A stretch of DNA of 64,000 bases from GCA-003244245 sp050699575 (lineage in GTDB: Bacteria; Actinomycetota; Actinomycetes; Mycobacteriales; Pseudonocardiaceae). Both the position numbers and the translations under genes were made by a program. The notes below the pieces were generated by a model. The model had not been told where the DNA came from. It was given only the letters and a program-made list of their open reading frames with translations, and searched no databases. Of the stretch, positions 41,053 to 50,128 are shown piece by piece (the first letter of the stretch is position 1; the number at the start of each line of letters is the position of its first letter). The stretch lies in NCBI GenBank assembly GCA_050699575.1, contig JBOHFG010000246.1, positions 1-64,000 of the forward strand. The letters are read 5' to 3'.

Positions 41053-43797
41053 ATGGCGCTGAGCTTCGGTCGCTCGCCTGCTGCCGTCATCGGCTCCCGC
41101 GGTGTCGCGTTGTCGCGACGCCGCGGGAGCCGATGGCGGCTGCGGGACTGGCGGCTGCGAACCAAACTCACCGCAGTACTGTTGGTGCCCTTGGTGCTCG
41201 CGGGTGTACTCGGCGTGCTGCGGGTCAACAATCTGGTGCGAACGGCACACGATCTTGCCGCGCTGTCCCGCCAGGTCGAATTCGCCCAGCGGCTGGGCTC
41301 GGTGGTGTACAACCTGCAAACTGAGCGCTACCGGGTGGTCACGATGCTCGCTCACGGGCGCCCGGCCAACTCAGCCGCGTTCCAAGCGCAGGCTCAACGG
41401 GTGGACTCCGCTGTCGCCGCGCTGCGCGCAGTGGACTCCGGTACAGCTGCCTTCCCGGCCGCTGCGGCCGACCAGTGGGTGCCGACCCATCGGGCTGCGC
41501 TGAGCCGGTTGTCCGAGCTTTCTGCTCTGCGGCTGGCCACTGTGTCGCCTAATGCCACTGTGTCGCCCAATGCCACTGCGTCGCCTAATGCCACTGCGTC
41601 GCCCAAAGTCACTCCGGCACCCAACGCCGCCCCGGGCATGGTGGCCGCGCGTAACGCCATCACCGCGTATTCCGGCCTCATCGCGGCGCTGCTCGATCTT
41701 GACCGCCGAGCGATGTACGGTGTGCCAGGCTTCTTGGACCCGCAAGCCGACGGTGTCAAGGAGCTTGCGGTTGCCGAGGAACAGGCCTCTTGTCAGCAGG
41801 TGGTGTTGCTGACCGGGATCCTGTCCGGCGGGTTGTCCGCAGAGCAGGTGACCATTCTGCGTGACAGCGAAGTCCGCTTCGATGCCGCTGCCGATGAGTT
41901 CAGTCAGGCATTGTCCCCTGGGCAACAGCAGAACTATTTCACTGCCAAGTCGGTGGTCGATCGGCAGCGGTTGCTGGACGCCGCGGTGGACCGGGCGGTG
42001 CGGGCAGCCCCCCTGGAGACGGTTCCTGCTGACTGGGAATCTGCTGCGGAGGGGGCCATCGAGACGATCCACCAGGGGCAGATCACCCTGCTCGGCAAGT
42101 TGCATGGCGAAACCACGTTGCGCAGTGACCGCGCGTGGCGCGATGCGGTGCGGGATGGCCTCGTGGTCGTCGCGCTGCTGCTGCTCGCCGTCGGGTTGCT
42201 GGTTGTGGTGGTGCGCTCACTGTTGCAGCCGTTGCGCGCGCTGCGCACCGCCGCATTCGAGGTCGCTGACCGCCGGCTGCCGGAGGCCGCTGAGCAGCTG
42301 CGGGCCACCGATGGTGCCCCCGGCCAGCCGACTGTTGCCCCAGTGCCGGTGCACTCCAGGGAGGAGGTCGGCCAGGTCGCCAGGGCGGTCGATGAAGTGC
42401 ACAGCCAAGCGGTCCGGCTGGCCAGCGAGCAGGCTCAGTTGCGTTGCAGCCTCAATGACGTCTTTCTCACGCTGTCTCGTCGCAGTCAGTGCCTCGTGAA
42501 ACGCCAGTTGCAGCTGGTAGAGGATATACGCGGGATAGTGCCGCCGGACTCCGCGCTGGTGGACAGCGTGGTCGACCTCGATCGGGTCGCCGCCCAGATG
42601 CGCCGGCACAGTGAGAACCTGCTGGTATTGGCCGGTGGGCGGGTGCAACCCGCTGCCGAGCCGGTGGAAATGTGCGACGTTCTGGAGCGCGCGGTCTCGG
42701 AGATTGCCGACTACCAATGGGTGACCGTGGGCTCATCCCCGGTGGCTGTGGTTGCCGGAGCGGTCGTCAACGACCTGGTTCACTTGATCGCTGAGTTGCT
42801 CGACAATGCCACCAGCGTCACCTCGCAGGGAACCATGGTGACCCTCTCCGTCGAATTGACCGAAAACCACGGTCTCCAGGTGGACATCACCGACTCCGGA
42901 CCCGGCTTGTCCCCCGACGAACTGCAGGAGATCAACGGACGGCTCGCCTCGGTACCGACGGTCGATGCGACGGTTCGCGGTCAGGTCGGTATGTTCGTGG
43001 TGCGTGAGCTGGCCGCGCATCATGGCATCACGGTCCGGCTACGCCCGCGCCTCGGTGACCGAGGAGTCATCGCGACGGCCCTGCTGCCGCCCTCCCTGGT
43101 GACTATCGATTTCCGCGCTCTGGCGAAGGTCACACCGCCGCTGCAGGTGTCGGTGATCGATGAGGCCACCCCGGAGGATCTCTTCAGCCCCACCTCGATC
43201 ACCCCAACGTCGCGGGGAGTTGTCACCTCAATGCGCAAGCCTTCGCGTACGGCGCAGGATGAGTGGCGTGAGCTTTTCGGCCACCACGAGCCTGGGCCTG
43301 CTGAGCGTGCGGCGGGCTCCGATCAGCTGGATGGTGGCCAGCCGCCGACCAGCGCAGCGGTGGAGGGAGTCGCGGCAGCCGAGCAGCCCCCGCAGGTTTG
43401 CGAAGAGATCTACGAGATGGTCTCGGCCTGGTTCCGTGAGCAACAGTCTGCGCCGCCGAGCACCAGCACACCCGAGTGGCGATCCCCATTCGACGCGGGG
43501 TGGCAGGCCGCACAAGCGCTGCGCGCCCTGGTAGACCACGAGTTCACCCGAGCCGGGTTGCCCAAACGGCAGCCCCGCGCGCATCTGGTGTCCGAGGTGG
43601 ATGGGCGAATTCTGTCGACGCCGGTGCCCGCCGGTTCGACCCGTACCCCGGACGCTGTCCGCGGCCGGTTGAGCAGGTACCAGCGTGGTTTGCAGGTCGG
43701 GCGGCACGCCCGCATCGTTGCTGATGAACAGCCCACGTTGACTGATATCGCCCGGCTACCTGGTGAGCGCAGACTTTTCGAGGAGAATCAGCAGTGA
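41053..43797 (+). CDS. Conservon sensor kinase 2 (CvnA-like)
   Basis: A 914-aa paralogue of kinase 1. It has membrane segments at about 42-60 and 365-390, an extracellular NIT-like region containing an SPNAT repeat, HAMP, and a GHKL ATPase (LIAELLDNATSVTS, DITDSGPGLSPDEL). The tail keeps the conserved end RAGLPKRQPRAHLV and VRGRLSRYQRGLQVGR. ATG 41053 is used; GGGAG lies upstream. It shares long identical stretches with kinase 1 around AVRLASEQAQLR, so the pair arose by duplication. Confidence 0.9.
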   Translation: MALSFGRSPAAVIGSRGVALSRRRGSRWRLRDWRLRTKLTAVLLVPLVLAGVLGVLRVNNLVRTAHDLAALSRQVEFAQRLGSVVYNLQTERYRVVTMLAHGRPANSAAFQAQAQRVDSAVAALRAVDSGTAAFPAAAADQWVPTHRAALSRLSELSALRLATVSPNATVSPNATASPNATASPKVTPAPNAAPGMVAARNAITAYSGLIAALLDLDRRAMYGVPGFLDPQADGVKELAVAEEQASCQQVVLLTGILSGGLSAEQVTILRDSEVRFDAAADEFSQALSPGQQQNYFTAKSVVDRQRLLDAAVDRAVRAAPLETVPADWESAAEGAIETIHQGQITLLGKLHGETTLRSDRAWRDAVRDGLVVVALLLLAVGLLVVVVRSLLQPLRALRTAAFEVADRRLPEAAEQLRATDGAPGQPTVAPVPVHSREEVGQVARAVDEVHSQAVRLASEQAQLRCSLNDVFLTLSRRSQCLVKRQLQLVEDIRGIVPPDSALVDSVVDLDRVAAQMRRHSENLLVLAGGRVQPAAEPVEMCDVLERAVSEIADYQWVTVGSSPVAVVAGAVVNDLVHLIAELLDNATSVTSQGTMVTLSVELTENHGLQVDITDSGPGLSPDELQEINGRLASVPTVDATVRGQVGMFVVRELAAHHGITVRLRPRLGDRGVIATALLPPSLVTIDFRALAKVTPPLQVSVIDEATPEDLFSPTSITPTSRGVVTSMRKPSRTAQDEWRELFGHHEPGPAERAAGSDQLDGGQPPTSAAVEGVAAAEQPPQVCEEIYEMVSAWFREQQSAPPSTSTPEWRSPFDAGWQAAQALRALVDHEFTRAGLPKRQPRAHLVSEVDGRILSTPVPAGSTRTPDAVRGRLSRYQRGLQVGRHARIVADEQPTLTDIARLPGERRLFEENQQ
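41539..41610 (+). repeat. 18-bp x4 repeat in kinase 2 sensor domain
   Basis: Units at 41539, 41557, 41575 and 41593 follow ACTGTGTCGCCTAATGCC; the fourth is degenerate. They encode (T/A)(V/A)SPNA repeats in the predicted extracellular domain. Confidence 0.93.
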
Positions 43798-44240
43798 CGA
43801 CAGCAGCGCCTCAACCACCGGCCCAGCAATCAACCCAGCCCAGCCAGTTCGGCTGGCTGGTGGACAGCTTCGTGCAACAGGTGCCTGGGGTGGCGCATGC
43901 CGTCGTGGTCTCTGCCGACGGTCTGCTCCTGGTCCCGTCCTCGGGGTTACCCCGGGACCGAGCCGATCAGCTTGCCGCGGTCACGTCGGGGTTGGTGAGC
44001 CTCACCCAGGGCGCGGCCCGCTGCTTCGACGCGGGTGGTGTGGTGCAGACCGTCGTGGAGATGGAGCGCGGCATCGTGTTGACCATGGCTATCAGCGACG
44101 GGTCCAGTCTCGCCGTGTTAGCCTCGCCGAGCTGCGACATCGGCCTGGTTGGCTACGAGATGACGTTGCTCGTCGACCGAGCCGGCAAACTGCTGACCCC
44201 CGAGCTGCGCGCGCAACTACAGCGTGGTGCGCGCCGGTAG
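43794..44240 (+). CDS. Roadblock/LC7 protein 2 (CvnB-like)
   Basis: A 148-aa Roadblock protein (FGWLVDSFVQQVPGVAHAVVVSADGLLLVPS) starting with GTG that overlaps the kinase 2 stop. It is a close paralogue of the product of 39419. No DUF742 or GTPase gene follows; the next gene is convergent and overlaps it by 24 nt. The second conservon is thus reduced to A-B and probably shares the C and D proteins of the first (inference). Confidence 0.93.
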   Translation: MTTAAPQPPAQQSTQPSQFGWLVDSFVQQVPGVAHAVVVSADGLLLVPSSGLPRDRADQLAAVTSGLVSLTQGAARCFDAGGVVQTVVEMERGIVLTMAISDGSSLAVLASPSCDIGLVGYEMTLLVDRAGKLLTPELRAQLQRGARR

Positions 44241-46250
44241 GTCTGTTGCAGCGTCCCGGACTCGCACTGCTGCCACCATCGCGGTCAGTTGCGCCTCCGA
44301 CGGGGTGGGTGGCACGGTCGCGCGGCGGATCGGCTGCGGCCGTATCTTGGCCCGTCGAGCTCCGGCCCGCAGATCGACCACCTCGCCGTCGGCTCCCTCC
44401 GCAACCGGGCTGAAGCCGGCGTCGCGAATCTCGTCGAGGAGTGCAGCCAGCGACAACGGGCTGATCAGCACGGTGGGAGCGAGCCGGCGCAACCCGCACC
44501 GTGCGGCGACGGGATGCGCGAGGACCTCAGTGAGCAGCATCGCGTCGTCGCACCGCAGGAATGCCGCAGCGCCACCACCGCGCAGGTGCCCGTGCCGCCG
44601 GGCCACATCATCGATGAGGTAGCTCAGCGACTGGGGCACCGGGGTCACTGATCGGGTTCGGAACAACTCGTGCAGGTCGGCGGCGCTGCGACCGGAGTCC
44701 AGTGCCCGACGCACGGTGTGCTCGGTGATCCGGTAGACGGTGGCGCCGCCCGCTGACTCCACGTCGGCTACCAGCCCGATCTCGCTGGCCAGCTCGGGTT
44801 CGAGCGGTCCGGGTGCGACCACGGTGCGGTCGGCCTGCACCATGACGTGGCTCACCGGTTCGGGCAGCGCGGCATGCAGGACGGCTGACGCGGCTGTGGC
44901 GCCATCGCGCAGCAGCGCCCGGCCGGCCGAGGACAGCGCGCCCAGCGCGAGCACCCCCAGCACGGTGGCCTCCTGAATGGTCCAGTTGACCACGTCGTCG
45001 CGTCGCCGGCTCGCTCGCCGTGGGGTCCGCCAGGCGAGCACCGCGGCGAGCTGCTCGGAACGCTGGATACCGCTTCCGGGCGGCAGCTCGGCGATCGCCT
45101 CGAGGATCTGGCGCCGATGCGCCGGAGCGTGTGGCTGGCGCAACTCATCGGAGAGCGGGGCCAGCGGACGGTCCTTGTCATCGCGGGTGCCGGCCAGTCC
45201 GGGCAGCCGTGGCAACTCCAGCCACGCCGGGACCAGCATGGCCCAGCGCCGCTGCGGTGGTGCAGCGAGCCAGGCATCGGCGGCAACGGTGGGCAACCAC
45301 AGCTGGGTGCCCGTTGCCTCGCTGGTCCAGGTGATCAGTCCAGCAGCGACGACGACCTCGGCGAGCAGTGCGACGCTCCCCTCATCGACGTCCAGCCGGC
45401 GTGCGGTTCGCCGGAGATCCCGGACGCCGACACCGCCGGTGCGCAATACCGCGGGCGGGTCTGCGGACCATTCCACGAGCAGTTTCTCGGTCTGGCGCAG
45501 CAGTTCGAGCACCGCGCCGGCGGCCGTCGAGTCCACCAGGGACGGTTCACACCGATGCGTGGGCAGCGCCGGTTCATCCAGTTGAAGCGGACCCAGTGGC
45601 TGGTCGCCCCGCAGGGCCAGACCCACCTGCGCGGGCAGTTCGACGGTGCTGGCGTCGACCCGCCGCAGCAGCCCGCGCGCCAGCAGGCGTTGCACCGGCG
45701 TGCGGGCGCGGCCCAGTGCGAGGACCTCGGTGGCGTCCCGGCTGGTGCCGACCGGCGGTCCGGCCGCCAGAGTCCGCAATACCCGCAGCTCATCATCGGC
45801 GAGCTCGGCGAGCATTGCGTCGAGGTCGACGCCGACGAGCTCAGCCACCGGGTGACCCAAGCCACCCGGATGCGGGCCGATGACCTGGCGTGCGGCCGGA
45901 GCTACCGCGAGTGCCGCATCGTCGCCCCAGACCAACGCGCGGCACCGCAACGTGTCCAGGGCGTGGTGAACCTGCCCGGCGGCTTCGCGGCCCAGCAGCC
46001 GCTCGACGTCCTGGCGGCGCACCGATGTGGTGTCAGCGCCAGCTATCACCAGCGCCGACAGCACCGCCAGCGTGACGGTGTCGAGGTCCTCGCAGGCCCG
46101 GGCGACGGAGGCTGGGATCCCGGCTCGGGTGGCCAGCACTGTCGAGTCAGCCGGAGCTGGTACGCCGAGGTCCGGGCGGGCGCGCAGCAGCCCGGTCAGC
46201 GTGTCATCGTCCTGGGAGCGTAGCCAGTCAACAAGTGCGGTCCTGGGCAT
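44217..46250 (-). CDS. Helicase C-terminal-domain protein (XPB/Ssl2-associated type)
   Basis: A 677-aa protein like mycobacterial Rv0862c, with an N-terminal MPRTALVDWLRSQDDDTLTGLLRARPDLG and a C-terminal helicase-C-like domain (EHTVRRALDSGRSAADLHELF, VPQSLSYLIDDVARRHGHLRGG). It has no Walker motifs, so it probably works with the XPB helicase. ATG 46250 with GGAG upstream is preferred over longer starts. In Mycobacterium the two genes are neighbours; here the conservon locus lies between them. Confidence 0.85.
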   Translation of the reverse strand: MPRTALVDWLRSQDDDTLTGLLRARPDLGVPAPADSTVLATRAGIPASVARACEDLDTVTLAVLSALVIAGADTTSVRRQDVERLLGREAAGQVHHALDTLRCRALVWGDDAALAVAPAARQVIGPHPGGLGHPVAELVGVDLDAMLAELADDELRVLRTLAAGPPVGTSRDATEVLALGRARTPVQRLLARGLLRRVDASTVELPAQVGLALRGDQPLGPLQLDEPALPTHRCEPSLVDSTAAGAVLELLRQTEKLLVEWSADPPAVLRTGGVGVRDLRRTARRLDVDEGSVALLAEVVVAAGLITWTSEATGTQLWLPTVAADAWLAAPPQRRWAMLVPAWLELPRLPGLAGTRDDKDRPLAPLSDELRQPHAPAHRRQILEAIAELPPGSGIQRSEQLAAVLAWRTPRRASRRRDDVVNWTIQEATVLGVLALGALSSAGRALLRDGATAASAVLHAALPEPVSHVMVQADRTVVAPGPLEPELASEIGLVADVESAGGATVYRITEHTVRRALDSGRSAADLHELFRTRSVTPVPQSLSYLIDDVARRHGHLRGGGAAAFLRCDDAMLLTEVLAHPVAARCGLRRLAPTVLISPLSLAALLDEIRDAGFSPVAEGADGEVVDLRAGARRAKIRPQPIRRATVPPTPSEAQLTAMVAAVRVRDAATDLPARTTL

Positions 46251-46369
46251 CCGCTCCAGGGTAGCGAGAACCCCCCCGACCCGTTGCCTGGCCTCGGTGC
46301 GGTCACCCTGCGCGGGACCGCACCGGCGTCGGGCACAATAAATGGTGTTCACCGAGCTGAGGAGGAGCT

Positions 46370-46561
46370 GTGGCCAAGCGCACCGACCGGATCGATCCGA
46401 CCTGGCCGAGCTGGTCGGAGGAGGACCACCCGGTGAGTGAGCTCGCTGCCCCGGTCCAGGGCGCGCTGTCCCCGTTCGGTGAGGTGACCTTCCCGTTGCC
46501 GGCGGATGAGCTTCCCTACGAGCACCCGCATACCGAGATCAACCGGAGCGACAGCCGGTAG
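46370..46561 (+). CDS. Small conserved actinobacterial protein (Rv0863-like position)
   Basis: A 63-aa acidic protein (MAKRTDRIDPTWPSWSEEDHPVSELAAPVQGALSPFGEVT). GTG 46370 has GGAGGAG directly upstream. A small unknown gene occupies this place next to the helicase-like gene in mycobacteria (Rv0863), so it is probably orthologous. Function unknown. Confidence 0.8.
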   Translation: MAKRTDRIDPTWPSWSEEDHPVSELAAPVQGALSPFGEVTFPLPADELPYEHPHTEINRSDSR

Positions 46562-46698
46562 CGGGGTCCCTGCTGGACCCTGTTTCGGTTCCGTTAAGGT
46601 GCCGTCACCGCACGGCCGGACCATCGCTTGGCCGAGCGGGCTCGCCGCCTCCTGGGGGCGAGTCAACTGCTCCCGCTTGTCCGACACCACTCGAGGTC

Positions 46699-47571
46699 AT
46701 GGCTGAGCGTCCTCCCGGATCATTCCGGCTACGTGATCGTCCTTACCTGCTCGCTTGTGCGGCCGGTGGAGTTCTTCTCGTCGTGCTGGCCGTGATCGCG
46801 GTGTTCCTGGTGTCCCCCTTCGGAGCTGGCGAGGCCAGCAAGGCTGCCCCGTCCCCGGCGCCCGCTGTGGCCGTCCCGACCACCACGATCCCGCCCGCCG
46901 TGCTCCCGGAAGACCCCGCAGCGTTGCCGCAGAGCACCACCTACACCGTCATCGAACGGGCGCCACGGGACCTCGGTCCGCTGGAGCCCACCGACGGCGC
47001 AGTAGTTCACCCACGACGGGAAGTTGTGGTGTACGCCGCTCCTGGTGGCGCCCCGATCGCCAGGCTCGGGCCGCAGCAGATCGGTGACACCTGGCTGCCA
47101 GTGATCGTCCAGCAACCTGGGTGGGTACAGGTGTTGCTACCTTCGCGACCCAACTCTTCGGTGGGCTGGGTGACCGACACTGCACTCGATCGGGCGGTAA
47201 CGCCGTATCTCATCCGGGTGCACCTTCGTTCCCTCGGTATGGAGTTGTTCAAGGGAGGTCAGCGCCTGGGCAACTGGACCGTGGGTATCGGTAAGCAGTC
47301 CGCACCCACGCCAGTCGGGCGGACGTTCCTGCTCGGTTCGTTCAGCGACACCGCCCAGCGATACTCACCGGTGATCTTGCCGTTGGGTGCGCACAGCCCC
47401 ACTTTGGACAGTTTCGGTGGTGGGCCGGGAACTGTTGCGATTCATACCTGGCCCACGGCCACTGTCTTCGGCACCCGTTCCAGCGATGGCTGCATCCGGG
47501 TGCCGTCGGATGCGCTCCATCAGTTGATCCAAGTTCCTCTGGGAACACTCGTGCTCATTGATGAGAACTGA
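46699..47571 (+). CDS. L,D-transpeptidase (YkuD) with membrane anchor
   Basis: A 290-aa cell-envelope protein: membrane anchor at about 16-40, Pro/Thr-rich linker, SH3-like region (RREVVVYAAPGGAPIARL), and a C-terminal YkuD domain with the catalytic IHTWPTATVF and SDGCIRVPSDA (Cys). Such enzymes make 3-3 peptidoglycan cross-links or link proteins to the wall. The catalytic motif has Asp where His is common (S-D-G-C), as in several actinobacterial members. Confidence 0.9.
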   Translation: MAERPPGSFRLRDRPYLLACAAGGVLLVVLAVIAVFLVSPFGAGEASKAAPSPAPAVAVPTTTIPPAVLPEDPAALPQSTTYTVIERAPRDLGPLEPTDGAVVHPRREVVVYAAPGGAPIARLGPQQIGDTWLPVIVQQPGWVQVLLPSRPNSSVGWVTDTALDRAVTPYLIRVHLRSLGMELFKGGQRLGNWTVGIGKQSAPTPVGRTFLLGSFSDTAQRYSPVILPLGAHSPTLDSFGGGPGTVAIHTWPTATVFGTRSSDGCIRVPSDALHQLIQVPLGTLVLIDEN

Positions 47572-47608
47572 GCACACGAGAGAACTGAAACAAACGAAAG
47601 GACAGCAT

Positions 47609-48439
47609 GTGAACAGTAGGAAGCTCGCCGGCGTCAGTGCTGCCAGCGTCGGTGCTGCCACCGCCGTCGCGGCCCTGCTGCTGGGGACCCTGTCCGGCTC
47701 CGCTGGCGAAGAGCCCACCGCCTCGGCATTCGGGATCGCCGCGGACGGTTTACTGCCTATCGCACCGACTCCGTTCGTCGAGGCACCGGGCGACGGGCGC
47801 AAGGCACTCCTTGAGGTCCCGGGGCCGAGCAAGAACGGTCTCTATGTTGGGGTGCTCAAGGTCGAGGCCGAGCGTTTCCGGTCCAAGGCCACCGCGGTGA
47901 AGGTCGACATCCTCGGGCTGAAGCTCAAGGTCATTGAGGCCACCTGCGAAAATGGCCACGGTGGCTCCTCGCTCATCGGAACTGATGGTGACGGCAGCTC
48001 ATCGCCATACTCGGGTCAGGCGCTGGATGTCTCGCCGGTGGTCAAGGTTGAGTTCAACCGGCAGCACCGGGACCACGACAAGCTCACTGTCGACGCCGCG
48101 GTGATCTCGCTGCTGCCCGGGGGTAGGCGTGGCGTGGCGTTGTCGCAGAAGGACCTCGACCTCTTCAAGGGTCTCGCGTCCAGCAACCTGAAGGTGCCGG
48201 CCAAAGTGGAGGACGTGAAGGCTCAGAAGCCGGGCGCTCCCACCATTGGTGACCTGGTGACCTCCCTCAAGGTGCTCAACCCGGGCCTCGTCACTCCCAA
48301 GGGTGATCGTGAGTCACTGGAGGAGATCGTGGTCTCCTCCGCAAGCTGCCGTGAAGAGCACCACGAGAACCGTCACGAGCAGAAGGAAGAGGCGCCGCCG
48401 CCGCATCCGGTTGAGGCGCACCTGCCGGTCACGCACTAA
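47609..48439 (+). CDS. Secreted protein of unknown function
   Basis: A 276-aa protein with a signal peptide (MNSRKLAGVSAASVGAATAV followed by a hydrophobic stretch and SGSAGEEP). The mature part starts SAFGIAADGLLPIAPTP and ends in a His/Glu-rich tail (HHENRHEQKEE, HPVEAH). The AFG start recalls 'choice-of-anchor' secreted proteins, but I cannot confirm a family. AAAGGA precedes GTG 47609. A strong terminator follows at 48450. Confidence 0.75.
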   Translation: MNSRKLAGVSAASVGAATAVAALLLGTLSGSAGEEPTASAFGIAADGLLPIAPTPFVEAPGDGRKALLEVPGPSKNGLYVGVLKVEAERFRSKATAVKVDILGLKLKVIEATCENGHGGSSLIGTDGDGSSSPYSGQALDVSPVVKVEFNRQHRDHDKLTVDAAVISLLPGGRRGVALSQKDLDLFKGLASSNLKVPAKVEDVKAQKPGAPTIGDLVTSLKVLNPGLVTPKGDRESLEEIVVSSASCREEHHENRHEQKEEAPPPHPVEAHLPVTH

Positions 48440-48449
48440 TCTGATCAGC

Positions 48450-48496
48450 ACTGTCGAGGGGGCTGACGCGAGATGCGCGTCAGCCCCCTCGACAGT
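48450..48496 (+). terminator. Strong intrinsic-type terminator hairpin
   Basis: Arms 48450-48470 and 48476-48496 are perfectly complementary over 21 bp with a 5-nt loop (AGATG), 11 nt after the stop of the secreted-protein gene. No T tract is present, as is usual in high-GC actinobacteria. Confidence 0.85.
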
Positions 48497-48639
48497 TGGG
48501 TGCCCTTCAAGTACCGCCAACCCCCTCTGATACAGCTCCTCACAGCTACCAACCCTGCGCCGGATTTCTTTTCTACGGTAGCAGAACCTAATCCGAACGG
48601 ATGGTCACCGCGGATGTGGTCGGGCCGTAGGATCGGCTG

Positions 48640-49122
48640 GTGAGCTCTCCGGGACGCCTGACCCATGTTGATGAGCGCGGCGCGGCGCGGATGGTTGATG
48701 TGTCCGATAAGCCGCCCTCGGCCCGGGAAGCTGTCGCCTCGGGTGTTTTTCGCACCACCGAGGAAGTAGTGCGGCTGCTGCGCGCTGAACAACTCCCTAA
48801 AGGTGACGCTCTGGCCACTGCCCGCATCGCGGGCATCATGGCAGCCAAGCGAACGCCCGACCTGATCCCGTTGTGCCATCCTCTTTCGTTGACCGGGGTG
48901 ACGGTGGACCTGCACGCCTCAGGTTCCGAGGTTCGGATCACCGCCACGGTCCGCACCACTGACCGCACGGGAGTGGAGATGGAGGCGCTCACCGCGGTCG
49001 CCGTCGCCGGGCTGGCCCTGCACGACATGGTCAAGGCCGTCGATCCCACCGCCGTGCTTGACGCGGTGCGGGTTGAACGCAAGACGGGTGGCAAGACCGG
49101 CCCGTGGATCCGGGAGGATTGA
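48640..49122 (+). CDS. moaC: Cyclic pyranopterin monophosphate synthase MoaC
   Basis: The 160-aa MoaC converts the MoaA product to cyclic pyranopterin monophosphate in molybdenum-cofactor synthesis. Conserved segments are MVDVSDKPPSAREAVASG, LIPLCHPLSLTG and EMEALTAVAVAGLALHDMVKAVD. GTG 48640 is used. Its stop overlaps the start of the mog-moaE fusion gene. moaA is not in the window. Confidence 0.96.
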   Translation: MSSPGRLTHVDERGAARMVDVSDKPPSAREAVASGVFRTTEEVVRLLRAEQLPKGDALATARIAGIMAAKRTPDLIPLCHPLSLTGVTVDLHASGSEVRITATVRTTDRTGVEMEALTAVAVAGLALHDMVKAVDPTAVLDAVRVERKTGGKTGPWIRED

Positions 49123-50111
49123 TGACCCGTCGTGGGGTGGTCGTGGTGGCGTCCAACCGTGCGGCCGCCGGGGTGTATGCTGACCGTACCGGCCCGGTCA
49201 TCGTTGACTGGCTGTGTGAGCGTGGCTATCAGACACCGGATCCCGTGGTGGTGCCGGACGGCTCACCGGTGCGTGACGCGGTGGCGGTGGCGGTGGCCGA
49301 CGCGGTCGACGTCGTGCTGACCACCGGTGGCACCGGGATCAGCCCCACCGACCGCACCCCGGAGGCCACTGAGCCGCTGCTGGACCGGCACCTGCCCGGA
49401 TTGGCGGATGCGATCCGATCGGCCGGACTGCCCCGGGTGCCCACCGCGGTGCTCTCGCGCGGGCTGGCCGGGGTGGCCGGTCGCACGCTGGTGGTGAACC
49501 TGCCCGGCTCCACCGGCGGAGTCCGGGACGGCCTGACGGTGCTCGACCGGATACTTGATCACGCTATCGAGCAGCTGCACGGCGCAGATCACGTCGGCAG
49601 TGGAACCGGCCAGCCGTCGGGCCTCGCCCATGGCCACCCTTCGGGCCTCGCCCATGACCACAGGGTTCCTTCGGGTCCCGCGGGGGTGGGTGTCGTGGTT
49701 CGTGCGGTGGTCACCGAGGATCCGCTCGACGTCGAGGAGCACGCCCGGGTGGTCAGCCAACCGGCCGCCGGCGCTGTGGTGAGTTTTTCCGGTGTCGTCC
49801 GCGATCATGACGGTGGTCGTGGGGTGCGCGCGTTGGAGTACTCTAGCCATCCTGATGCTGGTGACGTGATCATGCGGGTGGCGGCCCAGATCGCCACGGC
49901 GCATCCGGAGGTGCTCGGGTTGGCGGTCAGCCACCGCATTGGACCGCTAGCGATCGGTGACTCGGCACTGGCCTGTGCCGTGGCCGCGGCTCACCGTGGG
50001 GCCGCTTTCGCGGCGTGCGCGGCGCTGGTCGATGAGGTGAAGCTGCAGTTGCCTATCTGGAAGCGGCAGGAGTTTTCTGACGGCTCCGAGGAATGGGTCA
50101 ACTGTCCGTAA
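49122..50111 (+). CDS. Fused molybdopterin adenylyltransferase (MogA) - molybdopterin synthase large subunit (MoaE)
   Basis: A 329-aa two-domain enzyme. Residues about 1-155 are a MogA/MoaB domain (TTGGTGISPTDRTPEAT, NLPGSTGGVRDG), which adenylylates molybdopterin. Residues about 190-329 are MoaE (GAVVSFSGVVRDHDGG, VKLQLPIWKRQEFSDGSEEWV with catalytic lysines), which makes molybdopterin with MoaD. The linker holds PSGLAHGH/PSGLAHDH repeats. In mycobacteria mog and moaE2 are separate adjacent genes, so this looks like a fusion of neighbours. GGGAGG precedes ATG 49122. Confidence 0.93.
   Translation: MTRRGVVVVASNRAAAGVYADRTGPVIVDWLCERGYQTPDPVVVPDGSPVRDAVAVAVADAVDVVLTTGGTGISPTDRTPEATEPLLDRHLPGLADAIRSAGLPRVPTAVLSRGLAGVAGRTLVVNLPGSTGGVRDGLTVLDRILDHAIEQLHGADHVGSGTGQPSGLAHGHPSGLAHDHRVPSGPAGVGVVVRAVVTEDPLDVEEHARVVSQPAAGAVVSFSGVVRDHDGGRGVRALEYSSHPDAGDVIMRVAAQIATAHPEVLGLAVSHRIGPLAIGDSALACAVAAAHRGAAFAACAALVDEVKLQLPIWKRQEFSDGSEEWVNCP
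49614..49661 (+). repeat. 24-bp x2 repeat in mog-moaE linker
   Basis: Units 49614-49637 and 49638-49661 differ at three positions and encode PSGLAHGH and PSGLAHDH. A degenerate third partial copy (PSGP) follows. Confidence 0.9.
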
Positions 50112-50128
50112 GGACCCGGTCGTAAGGC

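Noticed and set aside
41539..41610. CRISPR-like array
   Set aside because: The repeats are contiguous 18-bp units without spacers and lie inside a coding frame; no CRISPR array exists in the window.
45117..46223. 368-codon plus-strand frame opposite the helicase-C-like gene
   Set aside because: Antisense to a gene with conserved domains; codon pattern does not support coding.
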